64,000 nucleotides of DNA from Devosia sp. (GTDB lineage: Bacteria; Pseudomonadota; Alphaproteobacteria; Rhizobiales; Devosiaceae). The stretch is from the NCBI GenBank assembly GCA_016713105.1, contig JADJPS010000003.1, forward strand, positions 1 to 64,000, in the 5' to 3' direction. Below, piece by piece: positions 8,856 through 17,717 of the stretch. Made by a program: the position numbers and the translations under genes. Every line of letters begins with the position of its first letter. Positions within the stretch are counted from its first letter, which is position 1. The notes under the pieces were generated by a model. The model was not told where the DNA came from. It saw nothing but the letters and a program-made list of their open reading frames with translations, and ran no database searches.

Positions 8856-8911
8856 GATAACGCGGACCGAGGGCCGACCCAACCCGGTTTCGACCGCCGG
8901 CCGAGGCCAGG

Positions 8912-9218
8912 TCAGATCGGCTCGCTCTCGATCACGAGTTCCCAGTGCTCGCCGATCGCCATCTGGATTTCGGCGGCGACGAAGGACAGCAGGGCGTTGA
9001 ACTCGGTGCGATCCCGATCGGAGATGCGCCAGGTGCGGTCCCGCGGATCGTCCCCAGTTCACCTGCCGGTCCAGAGCTCGCTGAGGCGCGCGAGCCGCCT
9101 CAGCAGGTCAGCGGAGAAACCCAGAATCCCTCCAGTTCAGTGGGAGGCCATCGATGAACAGCGGCGCGAGGCCGTGCCCGACAAGGCCGTAGTCGACGCG
9201 CAGCGAGACCCGTTTCAT
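8912..9218 (-). pseudogene. Small hypothetical protein with several frameshifts
   Basis: No single frame covers this gene, but pieces in different frames join into a plausible small protein: MKRVSLRVDYGLVGHGLAPL, then ELEGFWVS, then ADLLRRLARLSELWTG, then RTWRISDRDRTEFNALLSF and AIGEHWELVIESEPI. Joining them needs at least two, probably four, restored bases, each next to a G or C run (for example 9141-9143). I do not recognise the family. It follows the membrane-protein gene on the same strand. Confidence 0.4.
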
Positions 9219-9227
9219 GACAGGTGC

Positions 9228-10213
9228 TCAGGTCGCGGCGCCGCCCTTGTCCGGAGCGGTACCGCGCCCGCCCATCCACTGCGCTGCCTTTTCCTTGAGT
9301 TCGACGAACTTGCGCGACACCCCGGAGATCCGCGCATCCCACTCCGGATCGGGTGATTGCCCGGTGATGGCACGGAAATAGACCTGCATCATGCAGGCAA
9401 TCGCGAAGGGCTCGATCAGAGCCGCCTTCACCGCCCAGGCGAAGATCAGCGCAAAGACGAAGCCGCCCGCTGCCCAACCGCCGGGGATGAGCCAGACGAT
9501 CAGCGCCGCTGGGGCAAGCATGACGAGGAAGACGACAAAGGCCAGCAGATAGGTGATGGCCGTGAGCCACGCTGCGTTCTTCAGCATGGTCGGGTAATTC
9601 TGGGCGTAGAGACCAGCGCCGTCTGCGCCGACGCCCATGGATTGGTGGCGTTGGTGCGAATGCCGTAAGCGAGGATCACCTCGTCGACGAGACCCACCGA
9701 GATGCGCAGGAAGGCGCGGATCAGGCCGACCACATTGGTGAGGCCGGGGATCGGCAGGAACGAGGCAATGCCCTGGACGAGCCCGATGATCGCCCCCAGC
9801 ACGCCCTTGATGAGCTGATCGACCGCGAACAGCACGTTGGCTTCGACGAAGCGGGCCTTGACGATCTCTGTGGCGTAGCCGATCTGCCCCTGGCCGCTCG
9901 GGATCGCCTCGCCGTCGAGCAGCCTGACCAGGACGGCGATGTGTCCCGCCTTGACGATGTAGAGGATGTACTCCCGCAGGAAGAACAGTACGCCGGCGGT
10001 CAGGCCGAATCCGATTATGCCGCCCCACAGCGTCGCGCCGGCGCGGAAATCCACATCACCGAAGGCACCGATGCCCCAGCCGACGCCGGCCCCGATGCCG
10101 GTTGCGAGGACGAATGCGATCGAGATCGCGGCGTAAACGACGATACGAAGCACAACGAAGGGGAGGGTCCGACCCATCATCCCCAACGCCTGCCCGATGG
10201 AAAAATCCCACAT
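9228..10213 (-). CDS. Multi-pass membrane protein of unknown function, frameshifted
   Basis: Two frames join near 9600-9620 (a missing G or C in CTGGTC). The first carries MWDFSIGQALGMMGRT and three or four hydrophobic segments with a FFLREYILYIVKAGHIAV stretch; the second continues LYAQNYPTMLKNAAWLT and two more membrane segments (YLLAFVVFLVML, GGFVFALIFAW), ending in a charged tail. Joined length is about 328 residues. I cannot name the family. The amphipathic middle (SFLPIPGLTNVVGLIRAFL) and the GT-free neighbourhood give no functional clue. Confidence 0.6.
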
Positions 10214-10463
10214 CTGTGGTTGCCCTCAGGTAGCCCGCCGCGCAACGACGTTACGGGATTCCACGCGGGGGAGCAATTCGCTCCTCGGTCGTCGAGCCAC
10301 ATCGCCGTCGCCGCCCGCCCCTTGCGAGTCAGCGCAAATCCGTTACCCTGAAGCCTGGACGCATATTGGGGCAAGACGTGACGCAACCAGAGGCCTTGCC
10401 GCAATCCAGCGGCACCGGTTCTTGTCGCCAGTTGTTCCCCTGCTCCCCGGTTCGCCGCTGACC

Positions 10464-11939
10464 GTGAGTTCGTCCCTGGCTGTCCGCCCCTCAATTGTGC
10501 GTGTCTCGCAGTTTGCCGCAGTGCTCCTGCTGCTGGCAAAGGCGTGGGTCATGTTCGTTCACCCGCCGGTCGGCGACGAAGCTTATTACTGGCTGTGGGG
10601 CCAGAAACTGGACTGGTCCTATTTCGACCACCCTCCGTTCCACGCCTGGCTCCTGGGACTGGTCAGCGTTATCGGATGGTCGCTGCTCTCCCTGCGGCTG
10701 CTGGCCTGGGCGACACTACTGGGGACCCTCTGGATCTTCTGGCTGTGGGCGAAACGGATGAGCCCGGGGAGCCCGTCGAACTGGTGGTGGCCCGCCGTCG
10801 CGCTCTACCTGGCCTCGCCGCTCTACTTCGCGATGACCAGCATCGTCTTCCACGACCACCTGCTGATCTTCCTTGTTGTGGCAACGGCACATGTCCTGCT
10901 CGTTTTCGCCGAGAGGTTTGAGGCCGGCCATCGCGACTTCCGATGGCTGTATGCCGCCGCTGTGCTGCTGGGGCTGGCGGTGCTGACCAAGCACAACGGT
11001 GCCCTGCTCGGGCTCGGCATGGCCCTGTTCTTCGTGGCACATAGTGCAGTTCGCCGGGTGTTGAGAACGCCACATCCCTACCGCGCCGCTTTGCTCAGCA
11101 TTGCGATACAAGCGCCGGTCCTGTGGTGGAACCTCAACGAGAGCTTCGCCTCCTACACGTTCCATATCTCCGAGCGCTGGGGTGGCACGATCCCTCTGGA
11201 GTTGCACCCGAACGGCCTGTCCCGCTACGCAGTCTCTGCCCTCCTGTGGGTGTCCCCGTTCGTGTTCCCGGCCATCGCGGGCATGTTCCTCCGGCCTTCG
11301 GGAGCGCCCTTCGCCGACCGCGCCCGGGTCCTGGCACTCTGCGTCTTCGGCATATCGACACCGACGACCGGCCTGCTTTCGCTGTTCGTGGACGTCTACT
11401 TTTATTGGAACATCGTCGCCTACCCCCTGTTGTTTCCCCTGCTGGCGGGATGGATGCGGCGGACCTGGGTAGTGGCGCTGCACCTCATGTATGGACTCAC
11501 CCTTGCCGTCCTGCTGGCCGTCAGTTCGGTGGTTCCGATTTCCACGCTGAACGGCCGCTCGGACTGGACCCTCTCATCGAGCTTTGGATGGCCGGAGGTG
11601 GCTGCGCGCGTCGAGGCGCTGAAAGGTCTGCATGAGGTGGGCTTCGTCGCGACGACGGGCTACCAGATCGCGGCCGAGTTGGGATACGCCATGAGAGATC
11701 CAGATGTGGTCACCATCTCGCCCCGGCATGACCAGTATGACTACTGGTTCCGTCCCGAGGATCATCTCGGCCAGGATGCGCTGATCGTCGGTGATACCCG
11801 CTTCGGCGTCGAGTATGTCTCGCGGTACTTCGAGGAACTCGTCCCGCTCGAGCAGGTGCCCTACGAGCGCTTTGGGTATCTCATCTACGAGCCCGCAATC
11901 TATCTCGGCAAGCGGTTCCGGATTCCGGCCGACGAATAG
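10464..11939 (+). CDS. Glycosyltransferase family 39 / ArnT-like membrane protein
   Basis: 491 residues from GTG at 10464, with about ten membrane segments. The first periplasmic loop has the PMT_2/ArnT hallmark GDEAYYWLWGQ...YFDHPP, with the Asp-Glu that coordinates the lipid-linked sugar donor. TKHNGALLGLG and an extended C-terminal soluble part follow. Such enzymes move a sugar from polyprenyl phosphate to lipid or protein outside the inner membrane; donor and acceptor are unknown. The 3' end overlaps the DUF1304 fragment on the other strand. Confidence 0.85.
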   Translation: MSSSLAVRPSIVRVSQFAAVLLLLAKAWVMFVHPPVGDEAYYWLWGQKLDWSYFDHPPFHAWLLGLVSVIGWSLLSLRLLAWATLLGTLWIFWLWAKRMSPGSPSNWWWPAVALYLASPLYFAMTSIVFHDHLLIFLVVATAHVLLVFAERFEAGHRDFRWLYAAAVLLGLAVLTKHNGALLGLGMALFFVAHSAVRRVLRTPHPYRAALLSIAIQAPVLWWNLNESFASYTFHISERWGGTIPLELHPNGLSRYAVSALLWVSPFVFPAIAGMFLRPSGAPFADRARVLALCVFGISTPTTGLLSLFVDVYFYWNIVAYPLLFPLLAGWMRRTWVVALHLMYGLTLAVLLAVSSVVPISTLNGRSDWTLSSSFGWPEVAARVEALKGLHEVGFVATTGYQIAAELGYAMRDPDVVTISPRHDQYDYWFRPEDHLGQDALIVGDTRFGVEYVSRYFEELVPLEQVPYERFGYLIYEPAIYLGKRFRIPADE

Positions 11940-12073
11940 CCGAACTGGCTCGCCTCCGCGGGATGGCGGAACTGCGCCCGATGCCTATGGGGCGTGGTCC
12001 AGAGGAACATCTCGAGGATCAGGATGTAGACGTGGATTGCGGCGACCGCCGCAGTCAGTATGTCGCCGACCAT
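11900..12073 (-). pseudogene. DUF1304 membrane protein, 5' fragment
   Basis: From ATG 12073 (GAGGA 8 bp upstream) the protein reads MVGDILTAAVAAIHVYILI then LEMFLWTTP, an excellent match to the start of DUF1304 membrane proteins, which are about 120 residues with four membrane segments. After roughly residue 40 the similarity ends, and the frame stops inside the 3' end of the GT39 gene. About two thirds of the gene is missing, so this looks like a deletion or insertion boundary. Confidence 0.5.
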
Positions 12074-12111
12074 GCCAGCTTGTCCTCGAATGGCCGCCAT
12101 CGGGCCCCGTG

Positions 12112-12621
12112 TCAGTTCGCTTCGCACGCCGCCAACAGCGCGTCGATTGCCGCCTTCGGTCCCTGCAAGGAGAACGTGCGGGCGGGGTAGCGGCCGTCGA
12201 CGTCGCCGATCTCTAGGCTCCGCCCCGACCGGAGCAGGTCAACGAGCGGCGCATCGACCGGGAAGTCGCCTGCGTGGCGGGCGTCCATTTCCTCGAAGAC
12301 CATGGGCAGTGTTTGTGTGCCCTGCTCCGTGGCAAAGCGCACCGAAACGGTCTCATCGAGCTCCGCGGAACCGTCCTCCTCGGTCGCGAGGTCGTAACGC
12401 ATCCAGACCGTGCCCGAGGTGCAGTTCAGCAGCAGCAGCACGTCGCTGCGTTCCGGCGCGCAGGCCCATGTGGTCAGCACGGGGCCGCCCTCGTCGTCCA
12501 TCATCTCCGTTGACCAGCTGGTGCAGGACTCGGCGGCCTGGGCGGAGGCGCCCGCGCACAGAAGGGCGGCGCAACGCAGGGCGAGCAGCCGGGCTACCAG
12601 GGCAAGGCTGCAGTCTCTCAT
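12112..12621 (-). CDS. Secreted hypothetical protein
   Basis: 169 residues. An N-terminal hydrophobic signal (LVARLLALRCAALLCAGASAQA) with an AQA-A type cleavage site near residue 29 points to the periplasm. The mature part has two cysteines in TTWACAPERSD and LLLNCTSG, plus a C-terminal Cys, and a beta-rich look (WMRYDLATEEDGSAELDETVS). Family not recognised. Its ATG overlaps the stop of the ASCH-like gene (ATGA), so the two are coupled. Confidence 0.7.
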   Translation of the reverse strand: MRDCSLALVARLLALRCAALLCAGASAQAAESCTSWSTEMMDDEGGPVLTTWACAPERSDVLLLLNCTSGTVWMRYDLATEEDGSAELDETVSVRFATEQGTQTLPMVFEEMDARHAGDFPVDAPLVDLLRSGRSLEIGDVDGRYPARTFSLQGPKAAIDALLAACEAN

Positions 12622-12905
12622 TTGTCGTCTCCCTCAAATGACACTTCGATCCGCTGGAACAGCGGACCCTGCTTCATGGTGTCGAGCCAGCGACGAAACT
12701 CCGCGACGCCGGAGAAGCCGGCCCGGCGGGCGTCAGCCTCACTCACATCGTCTGGAGACATTTCGTCGACGCTGCCGATGCGGAGCGTTCCGAGTCTTGT
12801 CTTCAGCGTCCCGCCGGCCCTGACAGTCGGTCGCGTCCAGCGGCGGAACTGCAGGGTGATCTCGCCCCGCCTGATCGCCTCGAGAACGTCCAGCTTGAGA
12901 AGCAT
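12618..12905 (-). CDS. ASCH-domain-like small protein
   Basis: 95 residues from ATG 12905, which has GGAGG 5 bp upstream; a start at 12929 has no such site. The layout LDVLEAIRRGEITLQFRRW, then VRAGGTLKTRLGTLRI and SEADARRAGFSGVAEFRRWL, matches ASCH-like proteins, a PUA-related fold thought to bind RNA or modified nucleotides. The pattern of residues is the evidence; the biological role is unknown. It lies just downstream of tRNA-Leu on the same strand and is coupled to a secreted protein gene. Confidence 0.65.
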   Translation of the reverse strand: MLLKLDVLEAIRRGEITLQFRRWTRPTVRAGGTLKTRLGTLRIGSVDEMSPDDVSEADARRAGFSGVAEFRRWLDTMKQGPLFQRIEVSFEGDDK

Positions 12906-12932
12906 CACGGCCTCCAGAACAACACGCATACC

Positions 12933-13018
12933 TGGTGCGGGCGGCGGGACTCGAACCCGCACGGGTGTAAGCCCTCCGGATTTTAGGTCCCGTATGTCTA
13001 CCATTCCATCACGCCCGC
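12933..13018 (-). tRNA. tRNA-Leu (anticodon UAA), with unusual anticodon arm
   Basis: Complete class II cloverleaf with encoded CCA: perfect 7-bp acceptor stem (GCGGGCG/CGCCCGC), D arm with GGTAGA, a long variable arm (GGG/CCC) and a perfect T arm around TTCGAGT. The anticodon loop reads CCTAAAA, placing TAA at 34-36, but position 33 is C instead of the nearly universal U. The anticodon stem CGGGA/TCCGG has a G-G mismatch at 28-42. Identity is secure; whether it is fully functional is open. Confidence 0.85.
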
Positions 13019-13103
13019 GCCGAGGTGGTCTGCCACAGCGGCGGCGAGGCTGACAACCGCTCAATTGACTGGCAGGGTGCCCTCGGAAATCGGGGGGCTC
13101 GGT

Positions 13104-13977
13104 GTGCCGGCAGAACGGGTAGTAGGTGTCCGCATTACGGACGGGCTGGGCAACCAGATGTTCCAGTATGCCGCAGGACTGGCGCTGTCCGAGCGCCTTG
13201 GGGCGCGGCTCGTCTGCGATGTCAGTCACTACCGCCGGACGCGCCGCCGGGACCGGCCGCTGGGGCTCGAGCAGTTCGGGATCGCGCTGGCGACCGAGCG
13301 GGTTCCACCCTTCAAGCCGGTTCGGCGCCTCGCCGTCGCCCTCGGCCTGCTGCACCGCGGGTTTCGGAAGGCACAGGTGATGCGCCAGCACGAGGGCTTC
13401 GATCCGGCTTTTCTCGAGCTGATCGCCCCGGCCGCCCTCGCCGGCTACTTCCAGTCCTGGCTCTACTTCTCCGGCCACGAGGCGAGCGTGCGGAGGGTGT
13501 TCGACACGGAGCGCCTGTCCACCGCGAGAACGGCGCGGCTCGAGGACGAGATCCGGGCCGCGAACACCCCGTCGCCGTGCATGTGCGGCGTGGCGACTAT
13601 CTCGTCGACCAGCAGGCAACTGCGCATTTTGGTGTGCTCGGACCCGACCACTATGCGGCGGCGCGCCAAGCGCTTGAAGCCCGCGTGCCGGCGCCGACCT
13701 ATTTCCTGTTCTCCGACGAGCCTGAACGAGCCCGGACGGAGTTGGCGACATGGCCGGACCTCAGACCCGTCGCAGGCCTCTCAGGGCCGGAGGACCTCAG
13801 GCTGATGTCGCTCTGCCGCCATTTCATCATCGCGAACTCCACCTTCAGCTGGTGGGGGCGTGGCTGGGTGCGGCGCCAGACAAGCTGGTTGTCGGACCTC
13901 GCCGGTGGTTCGGACCGGAATACAACCTGCCCGTCGAGATCGACGACCGCTTGCCGCCGGACTGGCTGAGGGTCTAG
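13104..13977 (+). CDS. GT11 alpha-1,2-fucosyltransferase-like, two frameshifts
   Basis: GTG at 13104 follows a GGGGGG run at a good distance. The start VRITDGLGNQMFQYAAG is the N-terminal signature of family 11 fucosyltransferases. Near 13567-13570 (CCCC) a base is missing; in the next frame come the family motif VAVHVRRGDYLVDQ and HFGVLGPDHYAAA. At 13854-13858 (GGGGG) another base is missing; correcting it gives ANSTFSWWGAWLGAAPDK and the C-terminus NLPVEIDDRLPPDWLRV. The enzyme would transfer fucose from GDP-fucose to a surface glycan. Confidence 0.8.
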
Positions 13978-13992
13978 CCGGCGCGAGCCGCT

Positions 13993-14607
13993 TCATAGCC
14001 GGTCGAACACGTCGGCGGAGAGTTTTCCGGTGCGCAGCAGGTGCTGCACCGCGTAGGTCACCGAAAGCGCGTCATCGAGGGCATCGTGCCCCCTCAGTGG
14101 CGGGTGCGCGACGCCGAAATACTCGACCAGCTTGTTGCTCGGCGTGCGGCCGATATCCTCGACCGGCATGCCGGCGGCGAGGACCAGCTTGACCGCGTTG
14201 TCGAACCGGGCAGCGGGGATCGGCGGGATCACGCCGGCCACGTAGCAGCTGATCGCCAGCATGTTCAGCTCGTCCTTGCCCCAGGACCAGCAGCGCGCCC
14301 CGTGCGCGAAGCGGTCGAACGCGCCGAGCGCTTCGGCCAGCGTCTGGCCCTCGCGATCGATGTCCTCCTCGCTGATATCGGTCAGCTGGATGAAGAAGGC
14401 GTCGAGGCCGTATCGGCGACCGTGTCGATCCAGCGGCGTGACGTAGGCGCGGAAGGTGTCGATGATTTCGTAACCGTCCTCCAGCGCGATCCGCGTCGCG
14501 CCGACCTGGGCGATGACCGGATCGGGATCGATCGCGGCGCACCAGAACCGGCGCTGCGAACCTTCGAGGCACAGGAACTCGCAGTCGAAGATGACGGCCG
14601 ATTTCAT
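13993..14607 (-). CDS. DEDDh-type 3'-5' exonuclease-like protein
   Basis: 204 residues starting at ATG 14607 with GGAGG upstream. Motif I is VIFDCEF (D and E at residues 8 and 10), a middle SWGKDELNML segment carries another acidic residue, and the C-terminal GHDALDDALSVTYA supplies His and Asp. This is the DnaQ-like RNase T/exonuclease fold. Substrate is unknown, as the family covers DNA proofreading, RNA trimming and oligonucleotide degradation. It is convergent with the fucosyltransferase gene, 15 bp apart. Confidence 0.8.
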   Translation of the reverse strand: MKSAVIFDCEFLCLEGSQRRFWCAAIDPDPVIAQVGATRIALEDGYEIIDTFRAYVTPLDRHGRRYGLDAFFIQLTDISEEDIDREGQTLAEALGAFDRFAHGARCWSWGKDELNMLAISCYVAGVIPPIPAARFDNAVKLVLAAGMPVEDIGRTPSNKLVEYFGVAHPPLRGHDALDDALSVTYAVQHLLRTGKLSADVFDRL

Positions 14608-14651
14608 GGCTTTCCTCCGCAGCATGCGAGGGAAATATGCGACAGTTTGCC

Positions 14652-15176
14652 TCAGGCCAATCCGACGAAAGTCGGGCCGTCGTCCGTTGCGCCGGAGATC
14701 GGCGGCACGTAGGCCACGTCCAGGTCCCAGGGGAAGAATATCCATGTGTCCTGGCTCACCTCGGTGATGAAGGTATCCACCATCTCGCGACCCTTGGGCT
14801 TGGCGTAGACAGTGGCGAAATGCGCACCCGGCAGCATGTCGCGCACGACGCGGGCCGTGGCGCCGGTATCGACAAGATCGTCGACGATGAGGATCTTGCC
14901 ACCGGTCCGCGCCTTCTGCAGCAGTTCGTCGGTGATCGGCTTGAGCACCTTGATGCCGCCCTGGTTCTGGTGGTCGTAGCTCTTGACGGCCACGCTCTCG
15001 ACCCCGCGGATGTTGAGTTCGCGCGCCACGATGGCAGCCGGCACGAGGCCGCCGCGCGTGATGGCAACGAGCGCATCGAAAGCCCCAGTCCCTGCAGGGC
15101 GCCAGGCGAGCGCGCGGCTGTCGCGGTGGAACTGGTCCCAGGTGACGGGAAAGGACTTCTGGCTGGACTGGGTCAT
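14652..15176 (-). CDS. gpt: Xanthine phosphoribosyltransferase
   Basis: 174 residues. A purine-salvage enzyme joining xanthine or guanine to PRPP. The PRPP-binding motif ILIVDDLVDTGATAR lies near residue 97, preceded by AITRGGLVPAAIVARELN; the C-terminal WIFFPWD is typical of the Gpt group. It is cytosolic or loosely membrane-associated. The CinA-type gene lies upstream on the same strand, 35 bp away. Confidence 0.92.
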   Translation of the reverse strand: MTQSSQKSFPVTWDQFHRDSRALAWRPAGTGAFDALVAITRGGLVPAAIVARELNIRGVESVAVKSYDHQNQGGIKVLKPITDELLQKARTGGKILIVDDLVDTGATARVVRDMLPGAHFATVYAKPKGREMVDTFITEVSQDTWIFFPWDLDVAYVPPISGATDDGPTFVGLA

Positions 15177-15211
15177 CGGATCTCCTTGGCGGCCATATGC
15201 CGCGCGCGCAT

Positions 15212-15978
15212 TCAGTACGCCTCGACGGCTTCGGTGAAACCGGCCTTGCGGTGAGCCTCGCCTACCATGGCCTTGACGCGCTCCGCGGCAACCGCAAGCC
15301 TGCCCTCGTCGGCGGCACGCAGGACAAGCTCGGTCAGCACCAGGCCCTGCCCCATCTGAGGGTAGCTGCCCATCTTTACGTCGGGGAACTCGGCCTGAAT
15401 GGCGCCGAACGCGGCGCCGATGCTGCCCTCGCCGACGCGGCACAGGATGGTGATGGACTTGACCTTGCGGCCACCCTTGAGCGTCGGAGCGATGGCCTCG
15501 AGCATGGCCCGCATGATCACCGGGACGCCGGCCATGACATGCACGTTGCCGATACGGAAGCCGGGGGCAGCGCTGACCGAGTTGACGATGAGGCTGGCCC
15601 CCTCGGGGATCAGGGCCATGCGCAGGCGCGCCTCGTTGACCTCGGTGCCGGTCTGCCGCCAGCGCGCTTCGAGCATGGCGCGGGCCTCGGGGTTGATCGG
15701 CAGCGCTACGCCGAAAGCCTTCGCGACCGCATCGGCGGTGATGTCGTCGTGCGTCGGGCCGATGCCACCCGTGGTGAACACGTAGCTGTAGCGTGCCCGC
15801 ACCGCGTTGATCGCATTGACAATTTCGTCTTCGATGTCGGGCACGACCCGCACTTCGCCGAGGGCGATGCCGAGATCGAGCAGAAATCGGCGACGGCGCC
15901 GATGTTCACGTCCTTGGTCCGCCCCGACAGGATTTCGTCGCCGATGACGACGAGAGCGGCGGTGACGGTGTCGGACAT
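15212..15978 (-). CDS. CinA-type molybdopterin-binding domain protein, frameshifted
   Basis: MSDTVTAALVVIGDEILSGR opens the MoCF_biosynth/CinA N-terminal domain. Near 15882 one base is missing (TTCTGC for TTCCTGC); the next frame continues LLDLGIALGEVRVVPDIEDE, FTTGGIGPTHDDITADAVA and on to a 255-residue total. Only the N-terminal CinA domain is present, without the C-terminal amidase domain. The family includes NMN/ADP-ribose pyrophosphatases and molybdopterin-binding proteins, so the activity is uncertain. Confidence 0.85.
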
Positions 15979-16145
15979 GGCTCAGCCCAGGGGGACAGCA
16001 AGGCCGATGCATTGCCCAAGGCGCGCGGAAAGGTCAAGCAAGCGCTCGGAGATTGCCACAGTCGCGTCACCGAGATGAACGGAGTTGTGCCCTTTTCTTG
16101 ACGCCGACGAAGGCTTACCCTTGCCGCCCTGGAATGGAGTCCCCG

Positions 16146-16976
16146 ATGGTCACCTTTGTCGATGCCGAGAACAAGAGCCGTCGCACTTCGGGGGTTATTC
16201 CCCTGCATGGCGAGGCGGGGTTCGCCGGCATGCGCAAGGCGGGACGCCTGACTGCGGAAGCACTCGACATGCTGGTCGACGAGGTTCGGCCCGGCGTCAC
16301 CACGGCGATGCTCGATCGGCTGGCCTATGCGTTCGCGCGCGATCACGGCGCGCTGCCGGCGACGCTGTTCTACAAGGGCTACAGGCACTCGATCTGCACC
16401 TCGATCAACCACGTCGTCTGCCACGGCATCCCCGAGGAGCGGCCACTGCGGGAGGGCGACATCGTCAATATCGACCTCACCCTGATCGTCGACGGCTGGT
16501 ATGGGGACAGTTCGAGGATGTACCCGGTCGGCGAAATCAGCCGCAAGGCCGAGCGGCTGATCGAGGTCACCTACGAGTGCCTCGCCGCCGGCATCGCCGC
16601 CGCGCGGCCGGGCAATACCACCGGCGACATCGGCGCGGCCATCCAGACGCATGCGGAAGCGGAACGTACCAGCGTGGTACGCGACTTCGTTGGGCACGGT
16701 GTGGGCCAACTGTTCCACGACGAACCCAACATCATGCATTTCGGTGTGCCCGGCACCGGGGTGCCGCTCAAGCCGGGGATGATCTTCACCATCGAGCCGA
16801 TGATCAACCTGGGGCGGCCACATGTGAAGATTCTTTCGGACGGATGGACGGCGGTGACCCGCGACCGGACGCTGTCGGCGCAGGCCGAGCACTCGATCGG
16901 CATCACCGAGACCGGCAACGAGGTATTCACCCTGTCGCCGCGCGGGCTGTTCAACCCGCTCGATGCCCGTCGCTGA
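16146..16976 (+). CDS. map: Type I methionine aminopeptidase
   Basis: 276 residues. Removes the initiator methionine from new proteins. Metal ligands are visible in NIDLTLIVDGWYGDSSRMY (two Asp), GHGVGQLFHDEPNI (His), FTIEPMINLG (Glu) and QAEHSIGIT (Glu). The substrate His lies in GYRHSICTSINHVVCHGIP. Start 16146 is chosen because GGAG sits 6 bp upstream; ATG 16134 is in frame but lacks a site. Followed after 3 bp by radC. Confidence 0.95.
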   Translation: MVTFVDAENKSRRTSGVIPLHGEAGFAGMRKAGRLTAEALDMLVDEVRPGVTTAMLDRLAYAFARDHGALPATLFYKGYRHSICTSINHVVCHGIPEERPLREGDIVNIDLTLIVDGWYGDSSRMYPVGEISRKAERLIEVTYECLAAGIAAARPGNTTGDIGAAIQTHAEAERTSVVRDFVGHGVGQLFHDEPNIMHFGVPGTGVPLKPGMIFTIEPMINLGRPHVKILSDGWTAVTRDRTLSAQAEHSIGITETGNEVFTLSPRGLFNPLDARR

Positions 16977-16979
16977 GCC

Positions 16980-17699
16980 ATGTCCAAGGGGGAGCCGAAG
17001 CCGGGCGGCCTCGATGAAGCCCCTTCCCCGCACTATGCGGGACATCGCGAGCGCGCCCGGCAGAAGTTCCTGCAGGTGGGCGCCGACGCGCTGCAGGACT
17101 ACGAACTGCTGGAACTGATCCTGCAGATCATCATTCCGCGCAAGGACACCAAGCCGCTGGCCAAGGAACTGCTCGCCAAGTTCGGTTCGTTCTCCGGCGT
17201 GTTCGCCGCCCCGCCGATCCGGCTGAGCGAGATCAGGGGGCTCGGCGAGATCTCGGGCACCAACCTCAAGATCATCCAGGCGGCGGCACAGCGTTTCGCC
17301 CGCGACCGGGTGGCGCCCGACATGCCGATTCTGAGCTCATGGTCGGCGCTGATCGACTACTGCCGGGCGCAGATGGCGTTCAACGACATCGAGCAGTTCC
17401 GCATCCTGTTCCTCGACAAGAAGAACCGGCTGATCGCCGACGAGGTGCAGCAGGCCGGAACCGTCGACCACACGCCGGTCTACCCGCGCGAGGTGATAAA
17501 GCGCACCCTCGAACTCAGCGCCTCCGCGCTGATCCTCGTGCACAACCACCCCTCCGGCGACCCGTCGCCGTCGTCCGCCGACGTGCAGATGACGCGCCAG
17601 ATCAACGATATCGCGCGGCCGCTGGGGATCACGGTGCACGACCACATCATCATCGGCAAGAACGGGCACAGCTCGATGAAGGGCCTGAAGCTGCTTTAG
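16980..17699 (+). CDS. radC: RadC-family JAMM/MPN+ protein
   Basis: 239 residues. A helix-hairpin-helix-like N-terminal part is followed by a JAMM domain with EVQQAGTVDHTPVYPREV and the full metal site HNHPSGDPSPSSADV (HxHx7SxxD). RadC was linked to DNA repair historically, but its real biochemical function is unsettled. It starts 3 bp after the map stop, an arrangement that implies one transcript. Confidence 0.93.
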   Translation: MSKGEPKPGGLDEAPSPHYAGHRERARQKFLQVGADALQDYELLELILQIIIPRKDTKPLAKELLAKFGSFSGVFAAPPIRLSEIRGLGEISGTNLKIIQAAAQRFARDRVAPDMPILSSWSALIDYCRAQMAFNDIEQFRILFLDKKNRLIADEVQQAGTVDHTPVYPREVIKRTLELSASALILVHNHPSGDPSPSSADVQMTRQINDIARPLGITVHDHIIIGKNGHSSMKGLKLL

Positions 17700-17717
17700 C
17701 CCCGGTGCCGAGGGGCG

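Noticed and set aside
12933..13018. Reading the anticodon as AAA (Phe)
   Set aside because: The long variable arm and the stem register place TAA at 34-36; a Phe tRNA would have a short variable loop.
13104..13977. Programmed frameshifting in the GT11 gene
   Set aside because: Two shifts in short runs, with no slippery heptamer or downstream pseudoknot, alongside the same lesion type in many unrelated genes, make an error more likely.
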